A stretch of 64,000 nt of DNA. It comes from Vibrio pectenicida (GTDB lineage: Bacteria; Pseudomonadota; Gammaproteobacteria; Enterobacterales; Vibrionaceae). Within the stretch, counting starts at the first letter, position 1. Every line of letters starts with the position of its first letter. The notes under the pieces are model-generated. The model was given only the letters and a program-made list of their open reading frames with translations, was not told the origin of the DNA and made no database searches. The translations under genes were made by a program, and so were the position numbers. Below are positions 44,238 to 53,400 of the stretch, piece after piece. The stretch spans positions 1,550,001 to 1,614,000 of the forward strand of contig AP024889.1 in NCBI GenBank assembly GCA_024347015.1, given 5' to 3'.

Positions 44238-46253
44238 ATGAAATGCCGTTCAAAAATGTCGCTGATTGCTGCTAGCTTATGGCTAGCAGCATCTTCAGCA
44301 TATGCTCTCAAAGCAAATGTTGCTTTAGAGGATCTTCCAGTGTTAGCCCCTGAAGCTCAACACTCTACAGCAAGTAAACGTGTTACATCTCGTTTTACTC
44401 GTTCTCATTATAAGCACTTTACCTTAAATGATGGGTTTTCTGAGGCTATCTTCCAGAGATATGTTGAGTCTCTAGATTTTAACCGCAACATATTCAATCA
44501 AGCAGATGTGGATTCGTTTAAGAAATGGGCCGTTAATATAGATGATCAGTTGAAGTCTGGAGACAATCAGATAGCTTTTGATGTTTACAATATGTCTATG
44601 AAGCGTCGTTATGAACGTTTCGTTTACGCCCTTTCTCTCCTCGATAAAGAGATGAAGTTTGATATTGATGAAAGTATCGAGTTGGATCGGAGTAAAGCCG
44701 CTTGGCCTAAAGATACTAAAGAGTTAGATGACCTTTGGAGAAAGCGGGTTAAGTATGACGCATTAAATTTAAAACTGGCAGGTAAAGATTGGGATGAAAT
44801 TAAAGATGTTTTAGGTAAGCGTTATAATAATGCCTTGAAACGCCTTAGCCAGACTCATAATGAAGATGCCTTCCAGCTGTATATGAATGCGTTCGCAAGA
44901 GAGGTTGATCCTCATACAAGTTACCTTTCACCGCGCAATGCAGAGCAATTTCAAACTGAAATGAACCTATCATTGGAAGGTATTGGTGCAGTATTACAAA
45001 TGACCGATGATTATACTGTAATTCGTTCTCTGGTTGCCGGCGGACCTGCATCGAAGAGTAAACAGCTTGATGAAGGTGATCGTATTATCGGTGTTGGCCA
45101 AGATGGCGAAGATGTTGTTGATGTTATAGGCTGGCGTTTGGATGATGTTGTACAGCTCATCAAAGGTCCAAAAGGTAGTAAAGTCAACCTACAAGTTTTG
45201 CCACAAGGGAAAGATGCAAAAGCTAAAACTGTCATCATAGTAAGGGATAAAATTCGGCTAGAAGATCGAGCCGTTAAGTCGGATATAGTAGAAAAAGATG
45301 GTAAAAATATTGGTATTTTGGAAGTACCAAGTTTTTATGTCGGTCTTGCTAAAGACACCGATAAGCTAATTACCGAGATGAAAGAAAAGGGCATTGATGG
45401 CCTTATTGTCGATTTGCGCAACAATGGAGGCGGAGCACTTACTGAAGCGACTTCATTATCTGGTCTTTTTATTAGCAGCGGTCCTGTTGTACAGGTTCGA
45501 GATAGCTACGGAAGAGTCAACGTCAATAGCGATACAGACGGTAAAATCAGTTATGACGGCCCAATGACTGTTCTGATTAATCGCTACAGTGCATCGGCTT
45601 CAGAGATTTTTGCAGCGGCAATGCAAGATTATGGACGAGCAATCATTCTAGGTGAGAACTCTTTTGGTAAAGGGACTGTTCAGCAACATCGTTCTCTCAA
45701 TCATATTTACGATTTGTTTGATAAGGAGTTAGGCTACGTTCAGTACACGATCCAAAAATTTTACCGTATTGATGGCGGAAGTACTCAGAATAAAGGTGTC
45801 ATACCTGATATTGCGTATCCAACACCTATCGTTCACAGTGAAACGGGAGAAAGTGTTGAAGATAATGCCTTGCCTTGGGATAGCATTGACAAAGCAAACT
45901 ATAAGGTGTTACAGCGTAACGAAAAGTTAATTAAAAAGCTTAATACTACCCACCAAACTCGCGTTTCGAATGAACCTGAATTCAAATTTATTTCAGAAGA
46001 TATTGCAAAATATAAAGCGGAGAAGGATGACAAGACTCTGTCACTTAGTGAAAAAAGCCGTAAACAAGAAAGTGATAAAGCCGATGATGAGCGCCTAGCA
46101 CGTATAAATCAAAGGCAAAAAACTCATGGTGAGAAATCATTCAAGTCACTGGAAGATATTCCGAAAGATTATGAGGCACCAGATGTTTATCTCGATGAGT
46201 CAGTTGCGATAATGGTTGATATGCTTAAGTTTTCACCAAACAAAACTATCTGA
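44238..46253 (+). CDS. prc: Periplasmic tail-specific protease Prc
   Basis: Prc (Tsp) degrades periplasmic proteins with non-polar C-termini and processes FtsI and murein-related enzymes. The 671-residue protein begins with a signal peptide (about residues 1-23, ending near AYA). A PDZ domain lies around 240-325, followed by the S41 protease domain with the catalytic dyad S453 (in SASASEIF) and K478 (in FGKGTVQQ). The C-terminal extension is helical and charged. It follows proQ by 17 bases and is closed by a strong terminator. Confidence 0.96.
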   Translation: MKCRSKMSLIAASLWLAASSAYALKANVALEDLPVLAPEAQHSTASKRVTSRFTRSHYKHFTLNDGFSEAIFQRYVESLDFNRNIFNQADVDSFKKWAVNIDDQLKSGDNQIAFDVYNMSMKRRYERFVYALSLLDKEMKFDIDESIELDRSKAAWPKDTKELDDLWRKRVKYDALNLKLAGKDWDEIKDVLGKRYNNALKRLSQTHNEDAFQLYMNAFAREVDPHTSYLSPRNAEQFQTEMNLSLEGIGAVLQMTDDYTVIRSLVAGGPASKSKQLDEGDRIIGVGQDGEDVVDVIGWRLDDVVQLIKGPKGSKVNLQVLPQGKDAKAKTVIIVRDKIRLEDRAVKSDIVEKDGKNIGILEVPSFYVGLAKDTDKLITEMKEKGIDGLIVDLRNNGGGALTEATSLSGLFISSGPVVQVRDSYGRVNVNSDTDGKISYDGPMTVLINRYSASASEIFAAAMQDYGRAIILGENSFGKGTVQQHRSLNHIYDLFDKELGYVQYTIQKFYRIDGGSTQNKGVIPDIAYPTPIVHSETGESVEDNALPWDSIDKANYKVLQRNEKLIKKLNTTHQTRVSNEPEFKFISEDIAKYKAEKDDKTLSLSEKSRKQESDKADDERLARINQRQKTHGEKSFKSLEDIPKDYEAPDVYLDESVAIMVDMLKFSPNKTI

Positions 46254-46271
46254 TTAAATTCAAAATCCATC

Positions 46272-46304
46272 AAAAGCGAGCTTATTATAGGCTCGCTTTT
46301 TTTT
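46272..46304 (+). terminator. Intrinsic terminator after proQ-prc
   Basis: AAAAGCGAGC pairs with GCTCGCTTTT (nine-base loop) and runs into a further TTTT, 19 bases after the prc stop. Confidence 0.93.
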
Positions 46305-46384
46305 GCGACTAACGTGAGCTAGATCGTGATTTTCGCATATTTGGTCTTCAGTGCCTAAGCTTAAAGAAAAGAGCGAGGTGCACT

Positions 46385-47047
46385 ATGAGATGGATTGGCG
46401 TTTTACTTACATGTTTTAGTCTGTCTTGTTTTGCCAATGAAGTCCGCGATAATAGTGACTTAACACAGTTTGACCAACCTTTTTTATTAGGTGATTGGTA
46501 TCTTGTTAACCCTAACCCAGAGCAATCAGAAGAAAATTTTTTGGCTATTAAGCTGAGTTTAGATTCTAACTACAGCTTCAAAATTGATATTCAAAAGCGT
46601 GATTATTCTGTAGACCATTGGGAAGGACTATACACGGCGAATGAAGATACTCTTATTCTTGGACTCAATACTGAGGAGCCACAAATATATAATTACTCGA
46701 GCAACCATAACATGCTTAACTTGAACGGGGTTGTTTTTACCAAAGCACTATCAAATGCACTGGCAGGTATGTGGTCTAGCGCGAAACTGAGTGGGCATGA
46801 GTTTCTAGCGAGTGAAGTAGAGCAAGTGGATTTGATTTTACAACCTGATTTTGTATTCATGTTTAGGGTCAGCAATGAAGATGGGGCCGAAGCGATTCAT
46901 AAAGGTGTATATTACACTGAAGGTGAACATTTAGTATTACTATACGAAAACGGTGAACATGAAACTAGATACAGTCTAAATAGCGATATACTGACGTTAG
47001 AAATGGAAGAAGGAGCGCTTTATGCGATACTCAATCGTATAAGGTAA
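46385..47047 (+). CDS. Predicted periplasmic protein made of two lipocalin-like repeats
   Basis: A 220-residue exported protein of unknown function. A signal peptide (about residues 1-18, ending FANE) is clear and there is no lipobox. The mature part is an internal duplication: each half starts with a G.W motif (LLGDWYL near 35 and LAGMWSS near 125), continues with acidic beta strands, then a W/K-G-Y-Y/L-T turn (EGLYTANED, KGVYYTEGE), and ends with an NLN/LTL strand. This looks like a pair of small lipocalin-like sheets. A GAGGTG site precedes the ATG. It stands alone between prc and pepN on the same strand, after the prc terminator. Confidence 0.78.
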   Translation: MRWIGVLLTCFSLSCFANEVRDNSDLTQFDQPFLLGDWYLVNPNPEQSEENFLAIKLSLDSNYSFKIDIQKRDYSVDHWEGLYTANEDTLILGLNTEEPQIYNYSSNHNMLNLNGVVFTKALSNALAGMWSSAKLSGHEFLASEVEQVDLILQPDFVFMFRVSNEDGAEAIHKGVYYTEGEHLVLLYENGEHETRYSLNSDILTLEMEEGALYAILNRIR

Positions 47048-47171
47048 GTTACTAATATACGAAATTTTTACATGAATAATGGGCGATGTATTGACATATA
47101 ATACCTCGTCTTTTTTTTATTCTCAGGTTAAGCTAGATCTCATTGAAAGAAGCAAATTCTAGCATCAAATA

Positions 47172-47248
47172 TGAAACTATATTTATAATGGTATTCCTGA
47201 CTAGACTTTCTTTCTCCCAATTAGCTAGGTAGCAGAAATATAGTTTCA
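47172..47248. repeat. 13-base inverted repeat upstream of pepN
   Basis: TGAAACTATATTT at 47172-47184 and its exact reverse complement at 47236-47248 flank 51 bases. The centre has no gene. It could form a long-loop hairpin in a pepN leader or be the ends of a decayed small element; sequence alone does not decide. Confidence 0.5.
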
Positions 47249-47341
47249 AAAAATAGATGTTCAGCGGAAGAGCATAAACTCTGCAAACGTTTTTGTAAAA
47301 AAAACTGGTATTATGTGCAAATTATTCAGAAGGACTTAGAT

Positions 47342-49948
47342 ATGTCTCAAAAGCCACAAGCCAAATACCGTAAAGATTATAAATCCCCATCTCATACAGT
47401 TACCGAACTCGATCTGGTTTTTGATCTTTATGACAATAACACCTTGGTTACAGCAACCTCTAAGGTAAAACAACTAAAAGAAGATAATATCCTCCACCTT
47501 GATGGTGAACATCTCAAGTTAGTAAGCATTGATATAAATGGAGAAATATGGACTAGGTATGAAGAAGTAGAGGGTGGCCTTCATATTTCATCTCTCCCGC
47601 AAGAGTTTGAGTTAAAAATTGTTACTGAGTTAAATCCTGAAGGAAACACAGCTTTGGAAGGCTTGTATAAGTCAGATGGCGCATTTTGTACTCAGTGTGA
47701 AGCAGAAGGTTTTCGTAGAATTACCTATTATTTAGATCGTCCAGATATCCTCGCCAAGTACACAACTAAAGTTATCGCCGATGAAGAGCAATATCCATTT
47801 TTATTAAGTAATGGTAACCGAATAGCCAAGGGATCACTAGAAAATGGTCGACACTGGGTACAGTGGCAAGATCCTCATCCTAAACCTGCCTACCTGTTTG
47901 CTTTAGTGGCAGGAAATTTTGATGTTCTTCGAGATACATATGTGACTAAATCAGGACGTAAAGTCGAACTCGAAATCTTCGTGGATGAAGGTAACCTCAA
48001 TAGGGCATCTCATGCCATGACATCTTTGATAAATTCTATGAGGTGGGATGAAGAAAGGTTTGATCTTGAATATGACTTGGACATTTATATGATCGTTGCT
48101 GTTGATTTTTTCAATATGGGTGCAATGGAGAATAAAGGTCTAAATGTCTTTAACTCGAAGTTTGTTCTAGCCAATGAGAAAACTGCAACTGATAATGATT
48201 ATCTAGGTATAGAAGCAGTTATAGGTCATGAATATTTTCACAACTGGACGGGGAATCGTGTCACCTGCCGAGATTGGTTCCAACTGAGCCTGAAAGAAGG
48301 ATTAACTGTATTTAGAGATCAGGAATTTTCCTCAGATCTGGGCTCTCGTGCTGTAAATAGAATAAACAACGTTCGTATTATCCGTGGTCCACAGTTTGCT
48401 GAAGATGCCAGCCCAATGTCGCATCCAATTCGTCCTGAAAAAGTTATTGAAATGAATAATTTCTATACTCTCACTGTCTATGAGAAAGGTAGTGAGGTAA
48501 TACGAATGATACATACTTTGCTTGGTGAAGAACATTTTCAGAAAGGAATGAAGTTGTACTTTAGCCGTCATGATGGTACAGCAGCAACATGTGAAGATTT
48601 TGTGACTGCTATGGAAGATGCATCTGCTGTTAACTTACAGCAATTTCGATTGTGGTATAGTCAATCAGGAACTCCAAAGGTAACGGTAGAAAGTGAATAT
48701 GATGCGACTAAAAAAACATATTCTTTAACAGTGACTCAACGCACTGAAGCAACATTTGATCAGCAAAATAAACAGCCATTACATATTCCATTAGATGTAG
48801 AGTTATATAATGAAAATGGAGAAGCCATTGAGTTACACTGTAACGGAAGTCTAACCGATAATGTTTTAAATATTACTGAATCAAGCCAAACCTTTGTTTT
48901 TGAAAAAGTAAAAGAAAGACCAATCCCTTCTTTATTGCGCGAGTTTTCTGCTCCAATTATTTTGGAATATGACTATAGCGATCAAGAACTAGCTTTTTTA
49001 ATGGTACACGCTAATAACGAATTTTCACGTTGGGATGCAGGACAAATGCTGCTGGCTAAGTATATTCGTCGTAATGTTAATGCGGTTCAAGCGGGCAACA
49101 TTACTGAGTTACCGCCGTCTTTAATAGATGCATTTCGTGGAGTACTACTTTCAGATACATTAGAACCTGCACTCATCGCTGAAATTATGGCACTTCCAAG
49201 CCATAACGAAGTTTCTGGTTGGTACAGCCAAGTTGACGTAGACGCCATCGCACAAGTATTAAAAGCTATCAAAATTAAGTTTGCTAAAGCTCTTGAGGAC
49301 GAATTTAGCGCGCTATACCACAGTTTAAAAGAAGAACAATATACAATTTCACATGAGTCTATCGGTAAACGTTCTTTGAGTAATACAGCTCTATCGTACC
49401 TAGCGTACACGCAGCAAGGAAATACTTTAATAGAGAAGCAATATTTTTCAGCCAATAACATGACAGATACGATTGCAGCTATAAGTTCAGCAAATAGTGC
49501 TCAACTTGAATGTCGTGAAAAACTGATGGATGACTACAGTGAAAAATGGAAGCATGATGGCCTTGTCATGGACAAATGGTTTGCACTGCAAGGAAGTAAC
49601 CCTGAAAAGAATGCGTTAGAGGTTATTAAGTCAACCATGCATCATGAAGCATTTAGCCTCAAAAACCCAAACAGAATAAGAAGCCTCATAGGTTCGTTTC
49701 TCAATATGAACCCTGTTCGTTTCCATTCTAAATCGGGTGAAGGGTACCAGTTTGCTGGTGAGATCCTTAAAGAGTTGAACGGTAGTAACCCTCAAGTCGC
49801 ATCTCGCCTAATTGATCCACTACTTAAGTACCGCAAATTTGATGAGACGCGTCAAAACCTTATAAAAGCAGAACTTGAAAAGCTTAAAGCCATGGATAAT
49901 CTAGCCAATGATCTTTATGAAAAGGTAAATAAAGCATTGGATTCTTGA
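47342..49948 (+). CDS. pepN: Aminopeptidase N
   Basis: PepN is the main cytosolic broad-specificity aminopeptidase, a zinc M1 metallopeptidase that finishes peptide breakdown. From ATG 47342 the protein has 868 residues. The exopeptidase motif GAMEN is at 260-264 and the zinc site is H296-E-Y-F-H300 with E319. The four-domain length agrees with the E. coli enzyme. The chosen ATG has AGAAGGA upstream; an upstream alternative start nine codons earlier does not have a site. Confidence 0.97.
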   Translation: MSQKPQAKYRKDYKSPSHTVTELDLVFDLYDNNTLVTATSKVKQLKEDNILHLDGEHLKLVSIDINGEIWTRYEEVEGGLHISSLPQEFELKIVTELNPEGNTALEGLYKSDGAFCTQCEAEGFRRITYYLDRPDILAKYTTKVIADEEQYPFLLSNGNRIAKGSLENGRHWVQWQDPHPKPAYLFALVAGNFDVLRDTYVTKSGRKVELEIFVDEGNLNRASHAMTSLINSMRWDEERFDLEYDLDIYMIVAVDFFNMGAMENKGLNVFNSKFVLANEKTATDNDYLGIEAVIGHEYFHNWTGNRVTCRDWFQLSLKEGLTVFRDQEFSSDLGSRAVNRINNVRIIRGPQFAEDASPMSHPIRPEKVIEMNNFYTLTVYEKGSEVIRMIHTLLGEEHFQKGMKLYFSRHDGTAATCEDFVTAMEDASAVNLQQFRLWYSQSGTPKVTVESEYDATKKTYSLTVTQRTEATFDQQNKQPLHIPLDVELYNENGEAIELHCNGSLTDNVLNITESSQTFVFEKVKERPIPSLLREFSAPIILEYDYSDQELAFLMVHANNEFSRWDAGQMLLAKYIRRNVNAVQAGNITELPPSLIDAFRGVLLSDTLEPALIAEIMALPSHNEVSGWYSQVDVDAIAQVLKAIKIKFAKALEDEFSALYHSLKEEQYTISHESIGKRSLSNTALSYLAYTQQGNTLIEKQYFSANNMTDTIAAISSANSAQLECREKLMDDYSEKWKHDGLVMDKWFALQGSNPEKNALEVIKSTMHHEAFSLKNPNRIRSLIGSFLNMNPVRFHSKSGEGYQFAGEILKELNGSNPQVASRLIDPLLKYRKFDETRQNLIKAELEKLKAMDNLANDLYEKVNKALDS

Positions 49949-50041
49949 GTTTTATCACAAAGCAGTGGCATATTTTTGTTGCTGCTTTGTATCCATAATA
50001 GAGGCGTAACCGAAACAGGTTGTAACATATATATAAATAGA

Positions 50042-50260
50042 ATGAATCAGTATTATTTTTCACTCAACATCTCATATCAATCCTTCTTAGCACACTATAA
50101 TGGGGCTGCGAGTAATGTTCTGGTTGTTACAGATGAAGGTTTGCGTTTACAATTACCTGCTACTAGGTTCAGACCATTCCTTAGCCAAATCGGTCTCAGT
50201 GGGCGTTTTCGTCTGACAACTGACCAAAATAATAAGTTTATAAAGTTGGAAATGCTGTGA
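50042..50260 (+). CDS. DUF2835 domain protein
   Basis: A 72-residue protein starting MNQYYFSLNISYQSFL, matching the DUF2835 pattern (QYYF.L.ISYQ.FL.HY...A..V.V.S..G..LQLPA..FRPF). Function unknown. It is rich in aromatic and basic residues and has no signal peptide. The open frame upstream is longer, but the domain starts at this Met. It sits between pepN and gdhB, as in other Vibrionaceae. Confidence 0.82.
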   Translation: MNQYYFSLNISYQSFLAHYNGAASNVLVVTDEGLRLQLPATRFRPFLSQIGLSGRFRLTTDQNNKFIKLEML

Positions 50261-50447
50261 GCACTTGATTCTATAAGACTTTAAATAGAACCTTAGTCAC
50301 ATTATCAAACATTTCACCACCTACTACTCCTAAAAGAATTAACTATTTGTCAATAATGCTTTTACAATAAAGCGGCATTACCCGTGTTAAGCACTATGCT
50401 TACAACAGCCCTCAAAATACATAAAATTCTAATTGTGGAGTGTGATT

Positions 50448-53400
50448 ATGACCGCGCGTGAAACTCTGATGCCGGTTCTGCTTGAAAAGGTCTACAAACT
50501 GATTCAAGACAAACTCGAGCTTGCTCATCAACCCCTTGTCACTCAACTTGCTCAGCATTTATTTAGCAATATCTCTCATGACGACCTTGTCGAAAGGAAT
50601 GAATCTGATCTTTACGGTGCGATAATTAGCCTTTGGCACCATATAAATGAAAAGAAAGCTGACGAAGTTTCTGTGAGAGTGTTTAACCCAACTGTTAGTC
50701 GTCAAGGATGGCAATCCACCCACACCATTGTAGAAATTGTTGTTCCGGACAGCCCTTTCTTAGTTGATTCTGTGAAAATGGCCTTGAGTAGATTAGATTT
50801 AGCTTCTCACTTAATGCTTCATGGTCCAACACAAATTGAGCGTAATAAAGTAGGTGATATTACTGGCATTAATAAGGGCAAAGGGACACTTCAATCTTTG
50901 TTCCATATGGAAGTTGATCGACTCAGTGCAAAAGAAACCATGACGTCTTTACGTGAAGAGCTTGAGAAAATCATAACAGATACAGCTCTAGTAGTGCATG
51001 ATTGGCTACTCATGGTAGAAAAGGTTGAAGAAGTTACAAACCAAGTTGAAGCTCAGAAAGATTATATAAAAACTGAACACAACCGTTATGAAGAGACAGT
51101 TAAGTTTCTTCGTTGGTTAGGCGATCATAACTTTACATTTATGGGTTATAAAGAATATGACCTTGTACACGTTGACGGTGATACAGAACTCAGGCCGACT
51201 GCTGATAAAGGTTTAGGTTTATTTGCGAACCGCCACCGTGTGCGCAGCGTTAAGTTATCTGAATTCCCAGATTCAGCACGCCTTGAAGCGAAAAAACCCT
51301 TCCTGCTGATAATGACTAAAGGGAACACACCTTCACGCATTCACCGACCAGCCTATACCGATTACATTGGTATCAAAAAAATTGACAAAAATGGTAAGGT
51401 TGTTGGCGAACACAGATTTACAGGTCTTTACACATCAGCGGTCTATAACCAGAGCGTTGAAAGCATACCTCTTATTCGTGAAAAAGTAGAACGTATATTG
51501 GTAGCGAGTCGATACCGTGAAGGTTCTTATGCATTTAAAGCTTTACATAATATACTCGAAAATTACCCACGTGATGAGTTACTTCAGGCAAATGAGGAAG
51601 AGCTGTTAGAAGTGGGTATGGGCGTAGTTCAGATGCAAGATCGTGATATGCTACGTTTGTTTATTCGTAAAGACCCGTTTGGTCGTTTCTTTAGCTGTAT
51701 GGTTTACGTAACCAAAGATCGCTATAACACTGAACTAAGACGTAAAACTCAACAAATTCTCAAACAATATTTTGGCTGTAATAACGAAGTAGAGTTTACC
51801 ACTTACTTCTCGGAGAGTCCGCTTGCTAGGACACATTACATTGTCCGTGTTGATAACAACAACATGGATGTAGACGTGAAAATGATCGAGCAAAATTTAA
51901 TGGAAGCATCTTCAACTTGGGACGATCGTCTATCTGATTCGATTATAGCGAATTTTGGTGAAAGCAAAGGACTTCCTTTAGCAAAAGAATACTTACATGC
52001 TTTCCCGCGTTCGTACAAGGAAGATGTTTTACCCGGCTCGGCAGTAGCAGATATTGAACGTATAGAATCACTGAGTGACGATAATAGGCTAGGAATGCTG
52101 TTTTACCGTCCTCAAGAGCTAGCTTCAGACTCAAAGTCCGTACGATTCAAACTTTATCATCGTGATGAACCTATTCATCTCTCCGATGTTATGCCAATGC
52201 TTGAAAACTTAGGGCTACGTGTTATTGGTGAATCACCATATGAAGTCCGTAAAGCAGACGGCCATATTTATTGGATTCTTGACTTTTCAATGCTACACAA
52301 AAGCGAGAAAACCGTTGATCTTCGGGAAGCTAGAGATCGCTTTCAGCAAGCATTTGCCGCAATTTGGGCTGGGAATCTAGAAAGTGATGGTTTCAATCGA
52401 CTCGTTTTAGGAGCATCACTCACTGGTCGTGAAATTTCTATCCTTCGTGCTTATGCGCGATATATGCGTCAGGTCGGTTTCCCATTTAGTCAACAATATA
52501 TTGAGGAAACCCTCAGCCATTATCCTGAATTAGCAAGATGCTTAGTTGCTTTATTTGTGAAACGTTTTGATCCTAAATATAAAGGTAGTCAAAAAGGTCA
52601 GACAGAATTGATCAACTCCATGACAGAACAGCTCGATCATGTTGAAAGTCTTGATGACGATCGTATTATTCGTCGATATATGGAAATGATCACTGCTACC
52701 TTGAGAACAAACTATTATCAATTGGATGAGAACAAGCAACCAAAACCTTGGCTTTCCTTGAAGATGAAACCAAGTGAAATCCCCGAGATTCCACAGCCAG
52801 TCCCAGCTTTTGAGATTTTTGTTTATGCACCTGATATTGAGGGTGTACACCTGCGAGGTGGTAAAGTTGCTCGTGGTGGATTGAGATGGTCAGATCGCCA
52901 AGAAGATTTTCGAACCGAGATTCTTGGCTTAGTTAAAGCTCAACAAGTTAAAAATACCGTTATTGTACCTGTAGGTGCAAAAGGTGGCTTTGTTTGTAAA
53001 CGTCAACACACTCTGAGCGGTCGAGATGAGATTTTTGCCGAAGGCAAACGATGTTATAAGCGCTTTATACGCGCACTACTTGATGTTTCGGACAACATTG
53101 TTGAAGGTGAAGTAAGCCCACCCAAAAATGTTATTCGACATGATGAAGATGATCCATATTTGGTTGTTGCAGCTGATAAAGGCACTGCAACCTTCTCTGA
53201 TTTGGCGAACTCAGTTTCTGATGAGTATAATTTCTGGCTTGGAGATGCCTTTGCGTCCGGTGGTTCTAATGGTTATGACCATAAGGCTATGGGTATTACA
53301 GCTAAAGGAGGATGGGAGTCTGTAAAACGTCACTTTAGAGAAATGGGGATCGATTGTCAGACAACTGATTTCACAGTAATCGGTGTAGGTGATATGGCGG

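Noticed and set aside
47091..47102. TTGACA followed by TATAAT upstream of pepN as a promoter
   Set aside because: The two hexamers touch with no spacer, so they cannot act together as -35 and -10.
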